Shown here one piece after another: positions 57,491 through 64,000 of a DNA stretch of 64,000 nt. The notes under the pieces were generated by a model. It ran no database searches. It had not been told where the DNA came from and saw only the letters and a list, made by a program, of their open reading frames with translations. Made by a program: the position numbers and the translations under genes. Source of the DNA: Halalkalibaculum roseum (GTDB taxonomy: Bacteria; Bacteroidota; Rhodothermia; Balneolales; Balneolaceae). The DNA is taken from positions 708,877 through 772,876 of the forward strand of contig NZ_JAALLT010000003.1 in assembly GCF_011059145.1 (NCBI RefSeq), read 5' to 3'. The first letter of the stretch is position 1. Every line of letters begins with the position of its first letter.

Positions 57491-58957
57491 ATGGCAAAAA
57501 AGATTACCGATCGTTCAGAAGATTATTCTCAATGGTACCAGGATGTAATTCGCGAGGCAAAACTGGCGGATCATTCTCCGGTACGAGGCTGCATGGTAAT
57601 CCGTCCGAATGGCTATGCTCTCTGGGAAAACATGAAAGAGGCCCTTGACGGAATGTTCAAGGAAACCGGCCACGAAAATGCCTATTTCCCCCTGTTCATT
57701 CCGAAATCCTTTTTATCCAAGGAGGCCCAGCACGTGGAAGGCTTCGCTAAGGAGTGTGCGGTTGTGACACACAGCCGACTAAAAAGCGTCGATGATGGTG
57801 TCGAAGTCGATCCCGATTCACGTCTAGAAGAGGAATTGATTGTACGTCCGACTTCCGAGACTATTATCTGGGATGCCTACCGAAACTGGATCCAGTCGTA
57901 TCGCGACCTGCCCATCTTGATCAACCAGTGGGCCAACGTCGTTCGCTGGGAGATGAGAACCCGGCTCTTTCTGAGAACCATGGAGTTCTTATGGCAGGAA
58001 GGGCATACGGCTCATGCTACCAAGGAAGAGGCCGTTGAGGAGACCGAACGCATGCTGGAAGTGTACCGCACCTTTGCGGAAGAGTATATGGCCATGCCCG
58101 TTAAGACCGGGGTTAAAACAGAATCGGAACGCTTCGCCGGAGCCGTGGAGACCTACTGTATAGAAACTTTGCTACAAGACAATAAGGCCCTGCAGGCAGG
58201 AACTTCCCATTTCCTTGGCCAGAACTTTGCCAAAGCTTTTGATGTAAAATTCCAGAGCTCGGAAGGTTCGCACGAATATGTCTGGGCAACTAGCTGGGGT
58301 GTTTCCACTCGGCTGGTAGGAGGATTAATCATGACGCACTCCGATGATCAAGGTCTGGTTATCCCTCCCCGACTGGCTCCTACACAGGTGGTCATTGTTC
58401 CTATCTGGAAGAGCGACGAACAACAGGAAAATGTACTCGAATACTGCGATACTATTATAGAAGAGCTCAAAGAGTTGGACATTCGGGTAAAACTCGATGA
58501 CCGTGAGAACTACAATCCGGGCTGGAAATTTGCCGAACACGAAGCATCCGGTATTCCCCTGCGCATTGCCGTTGGCCCCAGGGATCTTGAAAATCATAAT
58601 GTGGAATTGGCTCGAAGGGATACGCTGGAGAAAAACATTGTGGACCGGGATGGACTCGGTGAACGCATCGAAAAGACGCTGAAACAGATCCAGATAGATC
58701 TGTATGATTCGGCCAAGAAGCGGATTGATGAAAATACGCATACGGTTGACAGCTATGAAGAGTTCAAAGAGGTTATCGATGAGAAAGGTGGGTTCATCTA
58801 TGCACACTGGGACGGAAGTTCTGAAACCGAGGAGAAGATCAAGGATGAAACCAAAGCCACCATCCGTTGCATCCCACTCAATGAAGGGGAAGAAGGCAAA
58901 TGTATGGTAACCGGTAAGCCTTCCAGGCAGAAAGTGCTCTTTGCACGTTCTTATTGA
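57491..58957 (+). CDS. proS: prolyl-tRNA synthetase, archaeal/eukaryal type
   Basis: A 488-residue class II synthetase. It opens [44 protein letters not shown], followed by [24 protein letters not shown] and [24 protein letters not shown]. The C-terminal extension with [29 protein letters not shown] is the mark of the archaeal/eukaryal form; the bacterial editing INS domain is absent. It charges tRNA-Pro. It heads a tight run of genes on the plus strand. Confidence 0.97.
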   Translation: MAKKITDRSEDYSQWYQDVIREAKLADHSPVRGCMVIRPNGYALWENMKEALDGMFKETGHENAYFPLFIPKSFLSKEAQHVEGFAKECAVVTHSRLKSVDDGVEVDPDSRLEEELIVRPTSETIIWDAYRNWIQSYRDLPILINQWANVVRWEMRTRLFLRTMEFLWQEGHTAHATKEEAVEETERMLEVYRTFAEEYMAMPVKTGVKTESERFAGAVETYCIETLLQDNKALQAGTSHFLGQNFAKAFDVKFQSSEGSHEYVWATSWGVSTRLVGGLIMTHSDDQGLVIPPRLAPTQVVIVPIWKSDEQQENVLEYCDTIIEELKELDIRVKLDDRENYNPGWKFAEHEASGIPLRIAVGPRDLENHNVELARRDTLEKNIVDRDGLGERIEKTLKQIQIDLYDSAKKRIDENTHTVDSYEEFKEVIDEKGGFIYAHWDGSSETEEKIKDETKATIRCIPLNEGEEGKCMVTGKPSRQKVLFARSY

Positions 58958-58981
58958 TATTATCTCTTAGTCTAAATCCAT

Positions 58982-59659
58982 ATGGAACAGTCTCATATTC
59001 ATTCTAAACCGGCAGTTAATACGGAAAAGAATGTATATGATACTTTTGCCCGGATCATATCCGATATTGCCAACCCCCTGTTGATACCCGTCTGGGTCGT
59101 CCTTGCAACTGGTTTAATCATGGATATCCCGTCTCTCCGATTGGGTTTGATTACAGTAAGCGCCGGTATATTTTTTACGCTCATTCCATTTGGAGTTGTC
59201 ATGTATCAACTTAAAAATGGGAAAATAGGGAGCCTGGACGTTCCGGATAGAAAAAACAGGAGCCGCCTTTTCGTCTATTCAATCATGAGCACTACCGTTG
59301 GCAGTCTCCTTATTTTTCTACTAAGCTTTTCAAACTATCAATTCCTTGCTACTGTCTCAGTTGTATTCCTGTTGAATCCAATCATTGCCTATTTCTTAAA
59401 CCTGGTTTACAAAATCAGTATTCATACTGCGGCTGTATCAACCGCCGGAATATTATTCATTATGCTTCAGGGATCGGTAGCCGGTATTGGTATTCCGGTC
59501 CTTGGTTTCTCATTATTTATGCTTTTGGTACTTTTACCCTTGATGTTCTGGGCTCGTTATCGACTGGGCATACATACCATACCTGAACTGGTATGGGGAA
59601 GCACTGCCGGAATAGTTCTCACGCTGGTTATATCAGGTGTAATGCAAACGATTTTGTAA
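58982..59659 (+). CDS. degenerate PAP2-like membrane protein
   Basis: A 225-residue membrane protein with about six helices. It resembles PAP2 phosphatases: DVPDRKNRSR at the first motif position, ISIHTAAVSTAG at the second and ARYRLGIHTIPELVWGS at the third (R-x5-H-x3-E). The canonical Asp of the last motif is Glu and the PSGH serine context is changed, so activity is uncertain. It begins 24 bases after proS, and its stop codon is 2 bases from the nnr start. Confidence 0.7.
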   Translation: MEQSHIHSKPAVNTEKNVYDTFARIISDIANPLLIPVWVVLATGLIMDIPSLRLGLITVSAGIFFTLIPFGVVMYQLKNGKIGSLDVPDRKNRSRLFVYSIMSTTVGSLLIFLLSFSNYQFLATVSVVFLLNPIIAYFLNLVYKISIHTAAVSTAGILFIMLQGSVAGIGIPVLGFSLFMLLVLLPLMFWARYRLGIHTIPELVWGSTAGIVLTLVISGVMQTIL

Positions 59660-59661
59660 CT

Positions 59662-61191
59662 ATGAGTTCATTGATCGCTCCCCACTCTTTTTACATATCC
59701 ACCTCACAAGAGAGTCAGGATATTGATGCCCGAACCATTCAGGAATTCGGCATTGAAAGCTTCACCCTTATGGAAGTTGCAGGATACAGTGCCTTTCGTG
59801 ACCTGATTCAGAGACTTCAACCTAAGTCTCACGGACTGTTTTTTTGCGGGAAAGGAAATAATGCAGGGGACGCACTTGTTGTAGCAAGGTACCTGTTACA
59901 GCATGGATTTGATATAACCGCTGTTTTTATAAGCGGAACAGATGATCTCTCCGAAGACACCCGAAAGAATTTTCAGTTGCTAAAGCGTATTAAGGAAGCC
60001 AACTCCTCCATAGGTTCCCTTACAATTATCTCTTCGTGGAATGAATTTGATCTGCATACTGAGGCAGATTTCGTTATAGACGGTATGCTCGGAACCGGTC
60101 TGGATTCTGAAGTACGAGGCGATTATAACAAAGCTATCACTTGGTCGAACAAAGAAGAACTTCCGGTATATGCTATGGATATTCCGACCGGGCTTCATGG
60201 TGATACCGGAAAAGTGATGGGGAATGCCATTTCGGCCGACCTGACCTACAGCTTTGGAACGCTTAAACAGGGATTGTATCTCAATGATGGGCCGGGAAAA
60301 GCCGGCGAAGTGATATACTGCGAGCTACCATTCCCCAACCATCTAAAAGATATCTGTTCGGCTTACCTGCTGGATGATCAATATGTTCTGGCAGAACCGG
60401 ACCGGTCACCCCGTCATAAATACGAAGCAGGTGTATTATATGTAGTGGCCGGATCTGAAGGTCTGACGGGAGCGGCCATGCTGGCGGCTCAAAGTGCATG
60501 GGCCGAGGGAATAGGGGCAGTTATTTTGGTTTGCCCGCATGGGAATTTACCGATCTATGAAAAAGCCCTCCCGCAAATCATCAAAAAACCTATAGGAGAA
60601 AGAGACGATTATTTTTTCAAAGAGGAACACACTGAAGAAGTGATAGCAACCATCAGTGAAAAGAAAGGGAAAGTACTGATAGGTCCGGGATTGGGACGTA
60701 ACGACAGTACTATAGGATTTGTGCAACAGCTTCTGGAAACCAATGAGGGCGACATGCTTCTCGATGCCGACGGACTCTGGTGCCTCGCGCAGCTTAAGGA
60801 ATGGAATAAACCCAAAGCTTCTACCTGGATACTGACCCCGCATCCGGGAGAACTCTCCAATTTACTCGGCAGAAGCATAGAAGATGATCATGACCGCCTG
60901 GAATCAGTAAAAACGTTGAGTACCGAAAAGAATGTCAATATCTTATCTAAAGGTTACCCGGTAATTTTGGGAACTCCGGAAGCTAAAGCCTATTTAACCT
61001 CCTACGATACCCGCAAATTTTCCAGGGCCGGATTTGGCGATGTGCTGGCAGGTAAAATTGGTGCCTTCTGGTCACGAGATAACAGTGCTGCTAAAAGTTC
61101 GGCTTTGGCATTATTGAAAGGAAAGCATATACTTGAAAACCTTTTAAAAGCAGATTCATCTCGTATTGTGGAGCCTAAAGACTTTATATGA
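59662..61191 (+). CDS. nnr: bifunctional NAD(P)H-hydrate epimerase and ADP-dependent dehydratase
   Basis: A 509-residue fusion from the ATG at 59662; an upstream frame to 59593 overlaps the PAP2-like gene and is not used. The epimerase half (1-220) has TLMEVAGYSAF, FCGKGNNAGDALVVARYL and DGMLGTGLDSEVRGDY. The dehydratase half has EAGVLYVVAGSEGLTGAAMLAAQ, LIGPGLGRNDS, LTPHPGELSNLLG and GFGDVLAGKIGAF. It repairs hydrated NADH and NADPH. Its stop overlaps the VanZ start by 4 bases (ATGA). Confidence 0.95.
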   Translation: MSSLIAPHSFYISTSQESQDIDARTIQEFGIESFTLMEVAGYSAFRDLIQRLQPKSHGLFFCGKGNNAGDALVVARYLLQHGFDITAVFISGTDDLSEDTRKNFQLLKRIKEANSSIGSLTIISSWNEFDLHTEADFVIDGMLGTGLDSEVRGDYNKAITWSNKEELPVYAMDIPTGLHGDTGKVMGNAISADLTYSFGTLKQGLYLNDGPGKAGEVIYCELPFPNHLKDICSAYLLDDQYVLAEPDRSPRHKYEAGVLYVVAGSEGLTGAAMLAAQSAWAEGIGAVILVCPHGNLPIYEKALPQIIKKPIGERDDYFFKEEHTEEVIATISEKKGKVLIGPGLGRNDSTIGFVQQLLETNEGDMLLDADGLWCLAQLKEWNKPKASTWILTPHPGELSNLLGRSIEDDHDRLESVKTLSTEKNVNILSKGYPVILGTPEAKAYLTSYDTRKFSRAGFGDVLAGKIGAFWSRDNSAAKSSALALLKGKHILENLLKADSSRIVEPKDFI

Positions 61192-61583
61192 AAGAATCAC
61201 CGATCGACTATTTCTTGAGGAGTAAATACCTGATCCCGGGTCTTTTTATTCTTGTTACTTTAATCATGCTCTTTCTTACCCTGGTGCCAATGGGTACGCT
61301 GGGGTCCAGTGCTATTTGGGGATATGATAAACTCGGCCACTTTCTACTTTTTGCATCCTGGACTTTTTTACTGGGCGCCTTTCTCTATGTGAGAAACTCC
61401 AATAAACTAAATCTGTTCACCATCTTTTTTATCGGGGTTACCTTCGGAATATTAATAGAAGTCTTCCAGTACATGCTACCCTTTCAAAGAAGCGCCGAAT
61501 TTTTTGACGTCGCATTCGACAGCCTGGGAGCCCTGGCAGGAGTTTTAAGCTTAAAAAAAATACTTCCCGACTCCGATGATTAG
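61188..61583 (+). CDS. VanZ-family small membrane protein
   Basis: A 131-residue protein with four membrane helices. WGYDKLGHFLLFASWTFLLGAF and GVTFGILIEVFQYMLPFQRSAEFFDVAFDSLGALAG are typical VanZ-like blocks. The family name comes from glycopeptide resistance, but most members have unknown roles. It overlaps the nnr gene by 4 bases and is translationally coupled. Confidence 0.88.
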   Translation: MKESPIDYFLRSKYLIPGLFILVTLIMLFLTLVPMGTLGSSAIWGYDKLGHFLLFASWTFLLGAFLYVRNSNKLNLFTIFFIGVTFGILIEVFQYMLPFQRSAEFFDVAFDSLGALAGVLSLKKILPDSDD

Positions 61584-61793
61584 AAGCTCTCTTAGGACCC
61601 TTCAATTAAGACCGGTATTTCGAACACGATTCGCAGATATGGGGCACTAACCGCTCATACACGCTTACAAGTAATAAAAGGTACATCTCCTGCGTTATAC
61701 TATCTCAATAATATTTGCACCCCATTTATAAATTGATAAATTGGATAGCATATTTTGAGCTAAAATGAAATTAGCAAGTAGCCGATAAGCAGA

Positions 61794-62447
61794 ATGAACA
61801 ACAGAAAAAAATCAACGGCTGATCTCAAAAAGTACTACACGGTCTTTTTGGAGCTGGGGTTGATCGCTGCACTTCTGATTTTTATAGCAGCAGCAAAGGT
61901 CAATTTGCAGACGGAGAAATCGGATGTAGACCTAACCAGTGAACAGGAAGTAGTAGAAATGGAAGAGATTGTCCAAACCAAACAGATTGAGAAACCTCCG
62001 CCCCCTCCGCGTCCACCGGTACCTGTTGAGGTACCCAATGACGAAGTAATTGAGGATCAGGTTATCAATATTGACGCTGAATTAACTTTTGATAATCCTC
62101 TTGAATTACCCCCGCCTCCTAAGGGCGATGACGATGGTGATGAAGATTTCTTCGTAGTAGTGGAAAATATGCCTGAGCTGATTGGTGGTTTGGCAGCACT
62201 TCAGAAAAATATCCGTTATCCCGAAATGGCCCGAAAAGCGGGTATTGAAGGACGGGTAATCGTACAGTTTATTGTCAATGAGCAGGGTGAAGTTGAAAAC
62301 CCACGAGTGATACGGGGCATCGGCGGTGGCTGTGATGAGGAAGCCCTCCGGGCGGTGAGCAATGCCCTCTTTAAACCGGGACGTCAGCGCGGTAATCCCG
62401 TGAGGGTTCAATACAGCTTGCCGGTAATTTTTAAATTGCAAAACTAG
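61794..62447 (+). CDS. energy transducer TonB, paralogue 1
   Basis: A 217-residue TonB. The membrane helix is at about 16-36 (TVFLELGLIAALLIFIAAAKV); a Pro-rich linker follows (KPPPPPRPPVPVEVP), then an acidic stretch. The C-terminal TonB domain is IRYPEMARKAGIEGRVIVQFIV...LPVIFKLQN. It has one cysteine, C180 (GGGC), where paralogue 2 has Ala. It should couple ExbB/ExbD energy to outer-membrane transporters; exbB/exbD are not in the window. Confidence 0.93.
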   Translation: MNNRKKSTADLKKYYTVFLELGLIAALLIFIAAAKVNLQTEKSDVDLTSEQEVVEMEEIVQTKQIEKPPPPPRPPVPVEVPNDEVIEDQVINIDAELTFDNPLELPPPPKGDDDGDEDFFVVVENMPELIGGLAALQKNIRYPEMARKAGIEGRVIVQFIVNEQGEVENPRVIRGIGGGCDEEALRAVSNALFKPGRQRGNPVRVQYSLPVIFKLQN

Positions 62448-62592
62448 ACGGAATATATTTCCTTAAATAAGTAAGGAATCACGCCTGTTTAAGCATTGTT
62501 TTACAAATGAAATATGTACCAGACTATATATTTTATTATAATTGGGCTGATTTAATTTAAAAGATCTCCTTTAAACCCAGTAAAGAGGATAT

Positions 62593-63246
62593 ATGAAGAG
62601 TAACCGAAAGAAACCTAAAGCAGATTTAAGAAAGTACTACACAGTCTTTCTTGAGCTGGGCATGGTCGTGGTTCTGATCATTTTCATCGTAGCGATGAAA
62701 GTTGATTTGAGAACGGAAGCCGAAAATGCCGATCTCACGGAAGAACAGGCAGTAGTAGAGATGGAGGAAATTCAACGAACCGAGCAGCAGGAAAAGCCAC
62801 CACCCCCTCCTCGTCCGCAGGTACCGGTAGAAGTGCCTAATGACGAGATTGTGGAAGATCAAGAGATTAATCTCGATGCCGAGATTAACCTCGACGAACC
62901 TCTCGATATGCCTCCTCCCCCCGAGGAAGAGGAAGAAGAGGAAGACTTCTTTGTGGTTGTTGAAAATATGCCTGAGCTCATCGGCGGAATGCGGGAATTG
63001 CAGGGATGTGTAAATTATCCTGAGATGGCCCGGAAAGCCGGTATTGAAGGCCGTGTCATTGTTCAGTTCGTTGTGAACACCGAAGGTAATGTGGAAGACC
63101 CCCGTGTCATCCGCGGAATAGGCGGTGGTGCTGATGATGAAGCCCTGCGCTGTGTACGTCAGGCGAAATTCAAGCCCGGACGTCAACGCGGCCAACCGGT
63201 TCGCGTGCAGTACAGCCTTCCCGTTATATTTAAGCTGCAGAACTAA
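62593..63246 (+). CDS. energy transducer TonB, paralogue 2
   Basis: A 217-residue paralogue of the gene before it, same domain order. It has C139 (LQGCVNYPEM) and C187 (ALRCVRQ), while paralogue 1 has Asn and Ala there. The acidic linker ends in EEEEEEED. AGAGGA ribosome-like sequence precedes the ATG. A strong terminator follows. Confidence 0.94.
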   Translation: MKSNRKKPKADLRKYYTVFLELGMVVVLIIFIVAMKVDLRTEAENADLTEEQAVVEMEEIQRTEQQEKPPPPPRPQVPVEVPNDEIVEDQEINLDAEINLDEPLDMPPPPEEEEEEEDFFVVVENMPELIGGMRELQGCVNYPEMARKAGIEGRVIVQFVVNTEGNVEDPRVIRGIGGGADDEALRCVRQAKFKPGRQRGQPVRVQYSLPVIFKLQN

Positions 63247-63271
63247 AACGCAGCAGCAAATAAAATTTTTT

Positions 63272-63304
63272 AAAAGGGTATGAGTAACATCATACCCTTT
63301 TTTG
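63272..63304 (+). terminator. rho-independent terminator after tonB paralogue 2
   Basis: A perfect 12-bp stem (AAAAGGGTATGA with its complement), 6-base loop, and a T-run (TTTTTT). It lies 26 bases after the stop. Confidence 0.95.
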
Positions 63305-63515
63305 TTTAGTCTTACCCTCCTCCGTTGAAGCCTGATTAAGGGTATCACAGTTGCATATCCTAAGATGATATAACCGGTCTAATCTGTACAACCAGCATAG
63401 CAACGCTATAACCTATACTTTAATCCCCTATACCGGTTTAAATAAGTAATTATTTTTTTTATAATTGGAAATACTATCTCAATAGTATTATTTCGAACCT
63501 ATAAGCGGGATGATT

Positions 63516-64000
63516 ATGAAGAATACACGAAAGAAACCGAAAGCAGATCTTAGAAAATACTATACCCTCTTTCTTGAGCTTGGATTGGTTGTAGTTCTGA
63601 TTATCTTCATTGCTGCTATGAAGGTGGACCTTAGAACTGAAGCCGAAAATGCCGATCTCACGGAAGAACAGGAAGTAGTAGAAATGGAAGAAATACAACG
63701 AACCGAACAGCAGGAGAAGCCGCCGCCCCCTCCTCGTCCTCAGGTACCGGTAGAAGTGCCTAATGATGAGATTTTAGAAGACCAGGAGATTAATCTAGAT
63801 GCAGAAATCAACCTTGACGAGCCTCTCGATATGCCTCCTCCCCCCGAGGAAGAGGAAGAAGAGGAAGACTTCTTTTTGGTCGTTGAAAACATGCCCGAAT
63901 TGATTGGGGGTATGAAAAAATTGCAGGGATGTGTAAACTATCCTGAGATGGCCCGGAAAGCCGGTATTGAGGGACAGGTTTACGTACAGTTTGTAGTAAA
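63516..64000 (+). CDS. energy transducer TonB, paralogue 3 (partial)
   Basis: The ATG at 63516 opens MKNTRKKPKADLRKYYTLFLELG; an earlier ATG two codons upstream is also possible. The frame runs off the window in the TonB domain at about residue 161. Linker and domain start are nearly identical to paralogue 2, including C139. The distal part is missing, so the second cysteine cannot be checked. Confidence 0.92.
   Translation, partial: MKNTRKKPKADLRKYYTLFLELGLVVVLIIFIAAMKVDLRTEAENADLTEEQEVVEMEEIQRTEQQEKPPPPPRPQVPVEVPNDEILEDQEINLDAEINLDEPLDMPPPPEEEEEEEDFFLVVENMPELIGGMKKLQGCVNYPEMARKAGIEGQVYVQFVV

Noticed and set aside
62626..63348. 240-aa ORF opposite tonB paralogue 2
   Set aside because: It is the complement of a well-supported TonB gene and overlaps its terminator.

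Overview
The window looks like chromosome of a member of the Balneolota/Bacteroidota group (Balneolaceae-like); this is an inference from gene content. Pointers are: many Cys-lipoproteins with short leaders, few strong Shine-Dalgarno sites, paralogous energy-transducer TonB genes with poly-Pro/acidic linkers, a DUF4212 + VC_2705-type symporter pair, the ligase-associated helicase/PdeM pair, an archaeal/eukaryal-type ProRS, CrtZ, and Bacteroidota-style intergenic inverted repeats. No phage, insertion sequence, CRISPR array or rRNA was seen; one tRNA (Met) is present.

Layout. 1-8.9 kb: a truncated exported gluzincin/TolB-propeller/beta-barrel protein, an AlkA-like glycosylase, a GH29 fucosidase and GH20 hexosaminidase pair, a Tat-leader PLP enzyme and an MltB-like lytic transglycosylase. 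9.3-14.5 kb: groES-groEL, rsmA, alanine dehydrogenase and two small membrane proteins. 14.6-18.7 kb: acs with a sodium/solute symporter and its DUF4212 partner, a likely acetate or organic-acid uptake set. 19-22.9 kb: ligase-associated DEXH helicase, PdeM nuclease and a DUF6992-like membrane protein.

22.9-30.4 kb is the most unusual part. An ECF sigma factor is read divergently from six tandem, nearly identical 67-aa lipoprotein genes. These are followed by a 1078-aa TPR-CHAT (caspase-like) protein that appears exported and membrane-anchored, then a gene-poor stretch, then a single-pass TPR protein that looks like an anti-sigma factor. I propose this as one envelope signalling or proteolysis system. 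The parts are seen in the sequence; the link between them is inference.

30.8-36.5 kb: a TlpA-like lipoprotein, a NagZ-like GH3 lipoprotein and an S9 peptidase. 36.5-42 kb: DinB-like protein, CrtZ, TetR plus ABC1 kinase, and HflK-HflC. 42-47.8 kb: a membrane SpoIIE phosphatase, an MscS channel, a bacilliredoxin and superoxide dismutase. 48-57 kb: SthA-like transhydrogenase, DUF429 protein, AspRS, a small membrane protein, a NarL-type regulator, an MsbA-like ABC exporter, a GNAT enzyme and a sugar isomerase-like protein. 57.2-61.6 kb: tRNA-Met and a tight proS-PAP2-like-nnr-vanZ run. 61.8-64 kb: three tandem tonB paralogues, the last cut by the window end.
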